A stretch of 64,000 nucleotides of DNA from Cupriavidus sp. P-10 (GTDB lineage Bacteria > Pseudomonadota > Gammaproteobacteria > Burkholderiales > Burkholderiaceae), in the NCBI RefSeq assembly GCF_003402535.2, contig NZ_AP025171.1:2542001-2606000 (forward strand). Reading direction: 5' to 3'. Below, in pieces: positions 56,888 to 64,000 of this stretch. A program made the position numbers and the translations under genes. Numbering within the stretch: position 1 is the first letter of the stretch; the number at the start of each line of letters is the position of its first letter. Below the pieces are notes generated by a model. That model worked only from the letters and a program-made list of their open reading frames with translations. It ran no database searches and was not told the origin of the DNA.

Positions 56888-57553
56888 ATGCCCCAACCCC
56901 TCAGAATCGACTTCGTCTCCGACATTGCCTGCCCGTGGTGCGCCATCGGCCTGTCTTCACTGCAACTGGCGCTGCAGCGGCTGGGCGACAGCGTCGACGC
57001 CGAGATCGTGCTGCACCCCTTCGAGCTGAACCCTGACATGGGCCCCGAAGGACAGGCAATCGTCGACTATCTCGGCAAGAAATACGGCCGCACGCCCGCG
57101 CAGATCGCCGAAACCCAGGCCATGATCCGCGAGCGCGGCGCCGGCGTGGGCTTCACCTTCGGCGAGCGCGCCTTCGTCTACAACACCTTCGACGCGCACC
57201 GGCTGCTGCACTGGGCCGGCCTGGAAGGCAAGCAGGTGCCGCTGAAGCTGGCGCTGCTGCGCGCCTACCATACCGAAGGCAACGATCCGAGCAACCATGC
57301 CGTGCTGCTTGCGGCAGCGGTGTCGGTCGGCCTCGATGCGGACGCAGCGCGCCGGGTGCTGGAAAGCGGCCAGTACGCCGACGAGGTGCGCGCCGAAGAG
57401 CGCCAGTATCAGCAGATGGGCATCCAGTCCGTCCCGTCGGTGGTTTTCAACAACCGCTACCTGGTGACGGGCGGCCAGCCGGTCGAGGCCTTCGAGCAGG
57501 CGATCCGCGAGATCGTGGCCGAAGCGCAGGCGCAGGCGGCTGCGCCGCGCTAA
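56888..57553 (+). CDS. DsbA family thiol-disulfide oxidoreductase, FrnE-type
   Basis: This 221-residue thioredoxin-fold protein has CPWC at residues 15-18 (DFVSDIACPWCAIGLSSLQ) and the FrnE block HPFELNPDMGPEG near 43. The cis-Pro region QSVPSVVFNNRYLVTGGQPVEAFEQAI is at the C-terminus. It lacks a signal peptide, so it is a cytoplasmic DsbA-like protein rather than the periplasmic disulfide-forming DsbA. FrnE proteins are linked to oxidative stress tolerance. It converges with the DAHP synthase gene 39 bases later. Confidence 0.93.
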   Translation: MPQPLRIDFVSDIACPWCAIGLSSLQLALQRLGDSVDAEIVLHPFELNPDMGPEGQAIVDYLGKKYGRTPAQIAETQAMIRERGAGVGFTFGERAFVYNTFDAHRLLHWAGLEGKQVPLKLALLRAYHTEGNDPSNHAVLLAAAVSVGLDADAARRVLESGQYADEVRAEERQYQQMGIQSVPSVVFNNRYLVTGGQPVEAFEQAIREIVAEAQAQAAAPR

Positions 57554-57592
57554 CCGGCTGAAGGCATGGCCTGCGGGCCGGCTGCTTGCAGG

Positions 57593-58735
57593 CTAGGAAT
57601 TGTGCCTGAGTCCGCGGCGTACATTGACCGCTTCGCTGAGCAGGTCCAGCATTGCCACCGAATCGTCCCAGCCAATGCAGGCATCGGTAATGCTTTGTCC
57701 GTATGTCAGTGCGGACGGACTGTGCTGCCCGGGGGTGAACTTCTGCGCCCCGGCAACCAGATTGCTTTCGACCATGACGCCGAAAATGGACCGGCTGCCG
57801 CTGCGGATCTGCTGCGCCACGTCTCGCGCCACATCAAGCTGCCGCTCATGCTGCTTGCTGCTGTTGGCGTGACTGAAATCCACCATCAGCGCGTCGCCGA
57901 GCCCTGCCGCCTGTAGCTCCCTGCAGGCCGAAGCCACGGCATCCGCATCGTAGTTGGGCACTTTGCCGCCGCGGAGAATGACGTGGCAATCCGGATTGCC
58001 CTTGGTGTGCACCGTTGCGACCTGGCCGTTCTTGTGCACGCCCAGGAAGTGGTGCGGCCGCGATGCGGCCTGGATCGCGTCAATCGCAATCTTGATGTTC
58101 CCGTCGGTGCCATTCTTGAAGCCGATCGGCGCCGAAATACCTGACGCCAGCTCGCGATGCACCTGGCTTTCCGTGGTGCGGGCGCCGATCGCGCCCCAGC
58201 AGATCAGATCGCCGATGTACTGTGGCGAGATCACGTCCAGCAGCTCGCCAGCCGCCGGCAGCCCCAGACGATTGATGTCGACCAGCAGGCTGCGCGCAAT
58301 GCGCAGGCCCTCGTCGATACGATAGCTCTCGTCCAGATAAGGGTCGTTGATCAGTCCCTTCCAGCCGACCGTGGTACGGGGCTTCTCAAAGTACACCCGC
58401 ATCACGATCTCAAGCGCCCCGGCATACCACTCCCGCTGCGCCAGCAACAGCCGCGCGTACTCAAGTGCCGCCTGCGGGTCGTGGATCGAGCAAGGCCCCA
58501 TGATCACCAGCAACCGGTCGTCCTGGCCATGCTGGATCCGCGCGATGCGCTGGCGCGTCTGGGAGATCAGAGACTCGACGGCCGTGTTCCGGATCGGGAA
58601 GAAGCGGATCAGGTGTTCCGGCGGCGGCAGCGGGATGATGTCTTCGACATGCGCGTCGTCGGTCACGCTGGTGCGGTCCGGCGGTGACTGCCACTCATCG
58701 GCGATGGTGGACGAAGATTTTTGGGGATCATTCAT
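57593..58735 (-). CDS. aroG: 3-deoxy-7-phosphoheptulonate synthase, class I (AroFGH type)
   Basis: This 380-residue enzyme condenses phosphoenolpyruvate and erythrose 4-phosphate in the first shikimate-pathway step. Class I blocks are MGPCSIHDPQAALEYA, VYFEKPRTTVGWKGLINDP, GARTTESQVHRELASG, GFKNGTDGN and HVILRGG; the metal-binding Cys is in MGPCSI and Glu/His in the later motifs. The N-terminal 40 residues are longer than in E. coli AroG. No Trp/Phe/Tyr attenuator peptide was found in the leader, so feedback type cannot be told. A second DAHP synthase presumably exists elsewhere. Confidence 0.94.
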   Translation of the reverse strand: MNDPQKSSSTIADEWQSPPDRTSVTDDAHVEDIIPLPPPEHLIRFFPIRNTAVESLISQTRQRIARIQHGQDDRLLVIMGPCSIHDPQAALEYARLLLAQREWYAGALEIVMRVYFEKPRTTVGWKGLINDPYLDESYRIDEGLRIARSLLVDINRLGLPAAGELLDVISPQYIGDLICWGAIGARTTESQVHRELASGISAPIGFKNGTDGNIKIAIDAIQAASRPHHFLGVHKNGQVATVHTKGNPDCHVILRGGKVPNYDADAVASACRELQAAGLGDALMVDFSHANSSKQHERQLDVARDVAQQIRSGSRSIFGVMVESNLVAGAQKFTPGQHSPSALTYGQSITDACIGWDDSVAMLDLLSEAVNVRRGLRHNS

Positions 58736-58883
58736 GGCGAGGTCGACCAGGTTTTGCTAGCAAACGATGGTGCTACACCAATGCCGGGCGCGTCAAGGCA
58801 CGCGGAAGCCCGGCTGATTTTTGCTTTGTGTCGACGGGCACATACGCCCCCTTTTTGCTGGCCACGGACAGCGGTGACGCGCG

Positions 58884-59354
58884 CTAGGCCCGTTTGGAGC
58901 GCATCCCGGAATCCCGGTGCTCGCCTGGAACCGGATCGACCAACACCGCCAGGGCATCGATGAGCGCCCGCATTCGCTTCGGCGTAAATCGCCTGGGTTC
59001 GATGGGGTACATCATCATCCACCCATCCCCCATGGCGACAAGCTGATCGGTGAGTATATCGGCCGGAATATCGTTGCGGATCGCCCCGCTTTCCCGGGCG
59101 GACTCCAGCATCGTCCCGAAACGGTCGAATGCGCTTTCCATCAGGGCAACGACCAGTTCCTCCTTGTTCGCAAAGTAGTACGTCACCGCACCGGTGGTGT
59201 AGCCCGCGTGCCTGGCCACCTTCCGCAGCGATGCGTTGGCATATCCTTCGTCCGCAATCACCGATGATGCTGCCCTCAACAATGCCTTCCGTTTCGCTTC
59301 ACTGTCGCCGATCGGACGACCCCGGGTCGAGACCTGCTCGATATTGACGGGCAC
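58884..59354 (-). CDS. TetR family transcriptional regulator
   Basis: This 156-residue protein has an N-terminal TetR HTH (LLRAASSVIADEGYANASLRKVARHAGYTTGAVTYYFANKEELVVALMESAF) and a ligand domain that is shorter than usual (TetR proteins are mostly 190-220 residues). The start is a GTG at 59354, with no ribosome-binding site visible and an imperfect palindrome directly in front of it. It is likely autoregulated. No clear divergent target lies upstream, only a small hypothetical gene 160 bases away. The short C-terminus could mean truncation or a compact subfamily. Confidence 0.85.
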   Translation of the reverse strand: MPVNIEQVSTRGRPIGDSEAKRKALLRAASSVIADEGYANASLRKVARHAGYTTGAVTYYFANKEELVVALMESAFDRFGTMLESARESGAIRNDIPADILTDQLVAMGDGWMMMYPIEPRRFTPKRMRALIDALAVLVDPVPGEHRDSGMRSKRA

Positions 59355-59383
59355 AACAAACCATCACTTGATGATGCTTTGTT
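59355..59383. promoter_or_regulatory. Imperfect palindrome at the tetR-like start
   Basis: AACAAA-C-CATCA at the left and TGATG-ATGC-TTTGTT at the right form a near-perfect dyad of about 29 bases that touches the GTG start codon. It looks like an operator for the TetR protein encoded next to it. Binding here would block transcription start and ribosome access. Confidence 0.5.
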
Positions 59384-59515
59384 ACCACGTACCCTCAAAA
59401 AGAGGGATATGCCAGGAATAACATAGGTGGGCAATATGTCTCTTGCCGAGTGTTTTGACGCATTCGGTCTTCGCGACGCCCTCTCTGCGCAGCGGGCATT
59501 TTCTTGGGAATTACT

Positions 59516-59731
59516 ATGCAAACGCGAATTGTTCGCGTTATGCCTGCGGAAATTGGTTGGGCGCTCGAACTGGCCAGCCTCGACATGGCGCCCCAGAAAT
59601 TCCCAACGATGGAGGCAGCGATCGCCGCGGGCTGGTCGCTGGCTACACGTGAGAAGGCAGAACTGCATATACATCGCCACGATGGTGGTGTCGTTCTGCG
59701 CAGTGCGTGGAGCGACATAGAGCCGGGGTGA
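59516..59731 (+). CDS. Small hypothetical protein, DUF2188-like
   Basis: This 71-residue cytoplasmic protein has the pattern FPTMEAAIAAGWSLATREKAELHIHRHDGGVVLRSAWSD. It resembles DUF2188-type small proteins with a beta-hairpin that ends in IHxxDGxVxxxxxW. The ATG at 59516 has a weak GGGA upstream. No function is known. It stands alone between the TetR gene and the TonB-receptor remnant, and its GC content and codon use do not stand out. Confidence 0.55.
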   Translation: MQTRIVRVMPAEIGWALELASLDMAPQKFPTMEAAIAAGWSLATREKAELHIHRHDGGVVLRSAWSDIEPG

Positions 59732-59775
59732 CTTCCGGGCCGGCCCGCCAGCATGTGGCGCCGCTTCCCTGCCTT

Positions 59776-60485
59776 TCAGAATTTGTATTTGACCCCCGCG
59801 TAGAACGCGCGCCCGACACCCGGATAGAACACCGAGGTATTGGCCGTACGCGCATCGGCGACGGTGCTGAAATCGCTGATATAGCGTTTGTCAGCCAGGT
59901 TGCGCGCATCCAGGAACAAGGTCACGCCGCGCTCGAATTCGTAGCTGGCTTCAATCCCGAACAGCACATAGGACGGCACCTTCAACGTGTTGGCGTAATC
60001 TCGCGCCGGTTGCGATAGGCCTTCACGCCAGCCATCAGGGCAACCGTCGGCGCTACGTACAGCCGGTCTTCCAGGTAGGCCTCATAGTTGTAGGCGTCTT
60101 GCCTGGCATTCAGCGTCTGCGCGCCGCGGGTACCATTGACGTTGATGTACTGGCGGGCGTCATTATTGCCGCCGAAGAAACGCAGCCCGGCGATCACCTC
60201 GTTGCGCATGCCGCCGAGCGTGAACCGGCCCGTGTAGCGCGGCGCGAACCCGTATGTCCAGCTGTCCTGGTCGATGACCTGGAAAATGGGGTGGTACAGG
60301 TCCTTGTGGATGCCCCATGTGGTGAAGTCGACTTGCCCGTTGTCCAGCTTGACGCTGGTGACATTGGCCAGGCGCACGGTCCGCGTGTTGCGGGCCTGGT
60401 CTCCGGCGAGTGCGCTCGCGGAGGCCATGCGCGAGTTGTTCAGCGCATCGTTCAGCGACAATGCGCCGGGCAGCCCTGCTGCGAC
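59776..60485 (-). pseudogene. TonB-dependent receptor remnant
   Basis: Only two pieces of a TonB-dependent siderophore-type receptor (normally about 700 residues) remain. The upper piece (about 60485 to 60000) has LSLNDALNN...GDQARNTRTVRLANVTSVKLDNGQVDFTTWGIHKDLYHPIFQVIDQDSWTYGFAPRYTG from the middle of the barrel. The lower piece (59995 to 59776) has ARDYANTLKVPSYVLFGIEASYEF...NLADKRYISDFSTVADART and ends with the conserved terminal F (AGVKYKF). The two are out of frame and a segment between them is missing. The plug and TonB box are absent. The upstream edge merges into the end of the acyl-CoA dehydrogenase gene. Confidence 0.85.
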
Positions 60486-61663
60486 GCCCCCAGCGTATCG
60501 CGCTTGATCTTCTTCGCCAGCGACCACTTGTGGACCTCGGTCGGGCCGTCGTAGATCCGGAACGCACGCAGCTCCCGGAACGCCTGCTCGACGATGGTGT
60601 CGCGCGACACGCCGTTGCCGCCCAGAATCTGCACGCAACGGTCCGCGACGCGGAACAATGCTTCGGAGACCGCAACCTTGGCCATCGAGCTTTCGGCGGT
60701 GCCCGCCGAACCTGTGTCGAGCACGCCGGCGCACCAGTCGATCATCAGCGCAGCCTGCTGCAGGTCGATCAGGTTTTCTGCCAGCATGAAGCCGACGCCT
60801 TCATGGTCGATCAGCAGCTTGCCGAACGCCTTGCGCGTCGTGGCGTAGGCCCGTGCGATCTCATCGGCGCGCGTGACCGTGCCGAACCAGCGCATGCAAT
60901 GGGAAAGCCGCGCCGGCGACAGCCGTACCTGGGCATAGCGAAAGCCTTCGTTCACCTCGCCCAGTACCTGGTCGGCAGGCACGCGCAGGCCGTCAATGAG
61001 GACCAGCGCATGCCCGCCCGGCATGGAGCTGTCGATCGTGTCGAGCACGCGCTCGGTCCGGATGGCCGGGTGCGGCAGGTCGACGAGGAACATCGTGGCC
61101 TGCGCGCGCTCGCCCTCGCCGGTTCGTGCCATCACGATGCCCACGCTGGCACCTTCGGCGCCGGTGATGAACTTCTTGCGGCCGTTGAGCACCCAGTCAT
61201 CGCCATCGCGAACCGCCGTGGTGCGCAGCATCGACGGGTCCGACCCTGCGCCGTCCTCTTCCGCGGGCTCGGTCATGAAGAACGCCGAGCGGGCGTCCCC
61301 ACGGATCAGCGGATCAAGGAACCGCGCCTTCTGCGCCGCGGATGCCACCTTGCCCAGCAGGAACATGTTGCCTTCGTCGGGCGCCATGGTATTGACGGCG
61401 ACCGGACCAAGCGGAGACAAGCCCGAGCGCTTGAGCACGGCGGCCGTTTCGCGCTGGTTCAGGTGGCTGCCATCGGCAAGGATATGCGGCGTCATGACGC
61501 CCGCCTCGCGCGCCCTGGCGCGAAGCTCCTCGACCAGCTCGGCCGAAGGGCCATGCGCAGTGCAGCGCGGATCCTGTTCGTACGGCGCCACGACATCGCG
61601 CACAAAGCGCTCGACGCGGTCCGCGATCTCCCGGCTTCTTTCGGTGGGACAGGGGGTGAACAT
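60452..61663 (-). CDS. Acyl-CoA dehydrogenase family protein
   Basis: This 403-residue flavoenzyme of the acyl-CoA dehydrogenase superfamily resembles the ACAD10/11-type group. The middle domain shows AFFMTEPAEEDGAGSDPSMLRTTAVRDGDDWVLNGRKKFITGA; the C-terminal domain shows ILGGNGVSRDTIVEQAFRELRAFRIYDGPTEVHKWSLAKKIKRD. The last 10 or so residues (QQGCPAHCR) are read from DNA belonging to the TonB receptor remnant, so the natural C-terminus may have been lost. Start 61663 has a GAGGGAATGAGACCC leader; 61672 is an alternative. It follows the SDR gene by 13 bases and forms an operon with it. Substrate unknown. Confidence 0.9.
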   Translation of the reverse strand: MFTPCPTERSREIADRVERFVRDVVAPYEQDPRCTAHGPSAELVEELRARAREAGVMTPHILADGSHLNQRETAAVLKRSGLSPLGPVAVNTMAPDEGNMFLLGKVASAAQKARFLDPLIRGDARSAFFMTEPAEEDGAGSDPSMLRTTAVRDGDDWVLNGRKKFITGAEGASVGIVMARTGEGERAQATMFLVDLPHPAIRTERVLDTIDSSMPGGHALVLIDGLRVPADQVLGEVNEGFRYAQVRLSPARLSHCMRWFGTVTRADEIARAYATTRKAFGKLLIDHEGVGFMLAENLIDLQQAALMIDWCAGVLDTGSAGTAESSMAKVAVSEALFRVADRCVQILGGNGVSRDTIVEQAFRELRAFRIYDGPTEVHKWSLAKKIKRDTLGASQQGCPAHCR

Positions 61664-61676
61664 GGGTCTCATTCCC

Positions 61677-62429
61677 TCAGAGTGTGTTGACCAGATGGCC
61701 GCCGTCAACGGCGAGCACGGTGCCCGTCATGTAGCGCGAAGCATCGGACGCCAGCAACAGCAGCGGCCCGTCCAGATCCTCGAGCTGCCCCAGGCGGCGC
61801 TGCGGAATGCGCTGAATGAGCGCCTTGCCGGCATCGGTCTGCCAGAAGTCGCGGTTCAGCTCGGTATCGATGTAGCCGGGCGCAAGGGCGTTCACGCGAA
61901 TGCCATGGCGCGCCCATTCCAGGGCGAGCGTCTTGGTCAGCTGCACGACGCCCGCCTTGGAAACAGCATAGGACACCACGCCACCCGCCTGCCGCAGGCC
62001 CAGGATCGACGCCACGTTGATGATGCTGCCGCCACCGCGCTCGCGCATGCCGGGGGCCAGTGCCTGCGCCATGAAGAACAGGCCCTTGAGATTGGTGTCC
62101 AGCACCTGATCCCAGTCTTCCTCTGAATGCGCAAGCGCCGGCCCTTCGCGTACCAGCCCGGCGTTGTTGACCAGGATGTCGATGGGCCCGGCTTCTTCCA
62201 CCAGCGCCGCGCGCGACGCGGCGCTGGTCACATCGAGCGCCACGCAGCGGGCACGCCCGAATTGCTCCACCTGTTTCGCCACCGACTGCAGCGCATCCAA
62301 GCGGCGTGCCGCCAGCACCACTTCAGCGCCGTGGGCCGCCAGCAGTCGCGAAAAGTGCGCGCCAAGCCCGCTCGATGCGCCCGTAACCAGCGCCCGCTTG
62401 CCGGCAAGGCCGAGCAACGTATCCCCCAT
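61677..62429 (-). CDS. Short-chain dehydrogenase/reductase
   Basis: This 250-residue classical SDR has the cofactor motif TGASSGLG at 16-23, NNAG near 91, the catalytic Ser in INVASILG and YAVSK near residue 155. It ends with the typical ALAPGYIDTELN and YMTGTVLAVDGGH. It oxidises or reduces a hydroxyl/keto group, probably of an acyl-CoA or short acid, given the adjacent acyl-CoA dehydrogenase. The ATG at 62429 has a GGAGACACTC site. It is the first gene of the two-gene operon and is divergent from the GntR regulator. Confidence 0.93.
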   Translation of the reverse strand: MGDTLLGLAGKRALVTGASSGLGAHFSRLLAAHGAEVVLAARRLDALQSVAKQVEQFGRARCVALDVTSAASRAALVEEAGPIDILVNNAGLVREGPALAHSEEDWDQVLDTNLKGLFFMAQALAPGMRERGGGSIINVASILGLRQAGGVVSYAVSKAGVVQLTKTLALEWARHGIRVNALAPGYIDTELNRDFWQTDAGKALIQRIPQRRLGQLEDLDGPLLLLASDASRYMTGTVLAVDGGHLVNTL

Positions 62430-62468
62430 GAGTGTCTCCGTTCGTTTGCATGATAGGATCGAATTGTA

Positions 62469-62482
62469 GGATGATTTCATCC
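62469..62482. promoter_or_regulatory. GGATGA-TT-TCATCC palindrome in SDR-gntR gap
   Basis: A perfect 14-base palindrome lies 39 bases upstream of the SDR start, in the gap to the divergent GntR-type regulator. FCD-group GntR proteins bind short palindromes of this kind, so it is a likely operator for control of the SDR/acyl-CoA dehydrogenase operon. Confidence 0.5.
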
Positions 62483-62564
62483 CATGTCAATGACTCGGGA
62501 ATTGATGTCCGGGCAATCCATTAGAATGGCGCCCGTGCCACGACCGACCTCTCCTTCCTCCGCC

Positions 62565-63230
62565 ATGTCCATCGATACCCCCGTTGCGCCCCCCCGGGCG
62601 GACAGCAGCGCGTCTGACACGGTGTTCTTCGGGATCATGAATGGCCTGGAGCTGGGCAGCTTCGTGCCCGGCCAGCGGCTCGTGGAAACAGATCTCGTCG
62701 CCCAGTTTGGCGTGGGCCGCAATTCGGTGCGCGAGGCGCTGCAGCGGCTGGCCGCCGAGGGCATTGTCGACCTGCCGCGCCATCGCGGCGCGATCATCCG
62801 CCGGCTGACCTTGCAGGAAACCCTCGATGTCCTCGATGTCGCCGAGCGCATGACCGGCCTGCTTGCGCGCGCGGCCACGCGCGGCAGCGGTAACCGGGCA
62901 CTGGCCCAGGCGCTGCGCGCTTCGGTACAGGCGTTCGTCGCCGCGGAGAAGGCGCATGACGACGAGGCCTTCTCCAGCGCCAGGCGGAATTTCTATCGCA
63001 CGCTGCTGGAAATGGGCGACAACCGGGAACTGCGCCGGCTGTTCCCGACCATCCATATGCCGATCGTGCACGCGCAGCATCGACTGTCTTCATTGCGACA
63101 GATGCGGCTGGACGACTACCGGCACATCGCCATGGCCGTGCTGGCTGGCGACCCTCAGACGGCCGAGGCTGCCGGCACTGCGCACGTGCAGAACGTCCGC
63201 CGTGCGATCGTGGAGCGGCAGCCGGCCTGA
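62565..63230 (+). CDS. GntR family regulator, FCD group
   Basis: This 221-residue regulator has an N-terminal winged HTH (SFVPGQRLVETDLVAQFGVGRNSVREALQRLAAEGIVDLPRHRGAIIRRL) and an all-helical FCD ligand domain (ETLDVLDVAERMTGLLARAA, RRNFYRTLLEMGDNRELRRLFPTIHMPIVHAQH). The start is uncertain: ATGs at 62484, 62505 and 62526 are in frame upstream; 62565 is used because it leaves the HTH at a normal distance. It is divergent from the SDR/acyl-CoA dehydrogenase operon and likely represses it until an organic acid ligand is present. Confidence 0.9.
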   Translation: MSIDTPVAPPRADSSASDTVFFGIMNGLELGSFVPGQRLVETDLVAQFGVGRNSVREALQRLAAEGIVDLPRHRGAIIRRLTLQETLDVLDVAERMTGLLARAATRGSGNRALAQALRASVQAFVAAEKAHDDEAFSSARRNFYRTLLEMGDNRELRRLFPTIHMPIVHAQHRLSSLRQMRLDDYRHIAMAVLAGDPQTAEAAGTAHVQNVRRAIVERQPA

Positions 63231-63299
63231 GGTGACTGAGGGCCCGGCACTACACCGTTGCGATCGCTGGCAGCGGCTGAACCGTCGGTTCAGGCCTGC

Positions 63300-64000
63300 T
63301 TATCCGGTGACACGCCGCAGGCACGCAAGAAACCATTGCGCCAGCGCCGGCACCGGCCGCTGCGGATTCAACAGGATGTGGCTCTGGAACACGACCACCG
63401 GATCGAACGGCATCGCCTTGACGCCGGCGGGTTTCAGGCTGCGTACCACCAGCGGATTGACCACGCTCACGCCCAGTCCCATGCCGACCATCGTGCAGAT
63501 GGTTGCGGCGTAGGGTGTTTCCAGCGTCAGCACGCGCCGGTCATCCGGCACGAACGCCGCGTCGACGGTCGTGCGCGTGCCATCGCCGTGGGTCAGCGAG
63601 ATAAAGGGCTCGCCGACGAGGTCGCTGGCATGGATACGCCGCTTGCGCGCCAGCCGGTGCGTGGCCGGCACGATGCACACACCGTCCTCGCGCCGCAGCA
63701 GTTCACTGCGGATACCGGTGGTCTCCGCCATGTACGACACCAGGCCGATGTCGCAAAAGCGGGCAGCGGTCCATTTGGCCACCGTCGGCGAGTCGTTGGT
63801 GTGCACGGCGATCGGCACGTCCGGATAGCGCGCGCGGAACGCGAGGATTGCCTGGGGCATCACGCTCATCGCGATCGACGGCACCGTGCCGATGCGCAAG
63901 GTCCCCACGCCGGACTCACGGATGGAGCGCGCGGAGGCGCGCAGGCTGTCGAGCCCCACGAAGGAACGCTCGACGTCAAGGAACAGCGCATCGGCCTCGT
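63300..64000 (-). CDS. LysR family regulator, 3' part
   Basis: Only the C-terminal 232 residues are in the window; the frame runs off the right edge. The visible part is a LysR substrate-binding domain: VGTLRIGTVPSIAMSVMPQAILAFRARYPDVPIAVHTND, FCDIGLVSYMAETTGIRSELL and GMGLGVSVVNPLVVRSL. The HTH lies outside the window. It converges with the GntR gene. The type 2 periplasmic-binding fold resembles CysB/aromatic-acid-responding groups, but no ligand can be stated. Confidence 0.92.
   Translation of the reverse strand, partial: EADALFLDVERSFVGLDSLRASARSIRESGVGTLRIGTVPSIAMSVMPQAILAFRARYPDVPIAVHTNDSPTVAKWTAARFCDIGLVSYMAETTGIRSELLRREDGVCIVPATHRLARKRRIHASDLVGEPFISLTHGDGTRTTVDAAFVPDDRRVLTLETPYAATICTMVGMGLGVSVVNPLVVRSLKPAGVKAMPFDPVVVFQSHILLNPQRPVPALAQWFLACLRRVTG

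Noticed and set aside
57569..57593. Terminator between the DsbA-like gene and aroG
   Set aside because: GCCTGC and GCAGGC pair over only 6 bases with a 13-base loop and no T-run, which is too weak to call.
58783..58825. Terminator-like hairpin followed by T5 on the + strand upstream of aroG
   Set aside because: GCCGGGC...GCCCGGC with an inner GCGT/ACGC stem precedes a T-run, but no + strand gene reads into it, and on the minus strand it has no U-tract. It is not convincing as a terminator or attenuator.

Overview
The window looks like part of a Cupriavidus/Ralstonia-type betaproteobacterial replicon, most likely a secondary chromosome. The reasons are its high GC content with strong third-position GC bias, two Bug-type tripartite tricarboxylate transporter receptors, many LysR regulators each beside its target, a protocatechuate 3,4-cleavage cluster with a PcaD-PcaC fusion, and a complete NirS denitrification cluster downstream of narGHJI. 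This assignment is inference from gene content. No tRNA, rRNA, CRISPR array, insertion sequence or phage gene was seen.

Positions 1-19904 form an anaerobic respiration island, all on the + strand. It opens with the 3' end of narG, then narH, narJ and narI (quinol-nitrate reductase), followed by a parvulin-type prolyl isomerase, a beta carbonic anhydrase and mobB. Next come an unusual acyl carrier/acyl-AMP ligase/acyltransferase fusion, a TerC-type membrane protein and a universal stress protein. A TTGAT-N4-GTCAA (Nnr/Dnr/FNR-type) box then precedes nirS-nirM-nirC-nirF-nirDL-nirG-nirH-nirJ-nirN-nirE. This set encodes cytochrome cd1 nitrite reductase, its electron donors and the heme d1 pathway from uroporphyrinogen III. 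Most nir genes overlap by a few bases, so they are translationally coupled.

Positions 19940-29318 are mixed: an AraC regulator, a RidA-PhzF-Bug operon, a small K+ channel, a DUF4410 protein, an EnvZ/OmpR-like two-component pair, a possible 27-residue secreted peptide, a low-complexity secreted protein and a sterol-desaturase-family hydroxylase. Positions 29358-37966 encode 4-hydroxybenzoate and protocatechuate catabolism: pobA with a divergent AraC regulator, pcaH-pcaG-pcaB-pcaL with divergent pcaQ, and a PcaK-like transporter. Direct and inverted repeats that look like operators sit in each divergent or upstream region. The later thiolase and CoA-transferase steps are not in the window.

Positions 37967-47889 hold an AT-rich intergenic segment with a possible structured element, a DUF2905 protein, a chemoreceptor, a LysR/MFS divergent pair, a NarL-type two-component pair and a Gly/Arg/Asp-rich BON-domain protein behind a long non-coding leader. 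From 47915 to 64000 the pattern is small regulator-target modules: xthA; an amidase-Bug operon beside a LysR gene broken by two single-base frameshifts; a quinone reductase with its LysR; soxR with a SoxR box and a RidA-like gene; a cytochrome c; a FrnE-type DsbA; class I DAHP synthase; a TetR repressor; a TonB-dependent receptor reduced to fragments; an acyl-CoA dehydrogenase/SDR operon with a divergent GntR regulator; and a truncated LysR gene at the right edge. No clearly novel system stands out. The strongest oddities are the three-domain acyl-lipid fusion between nar and nir, the broken genes, the paired palindromes near pcaK and several perfect hairpins without U-tracts.
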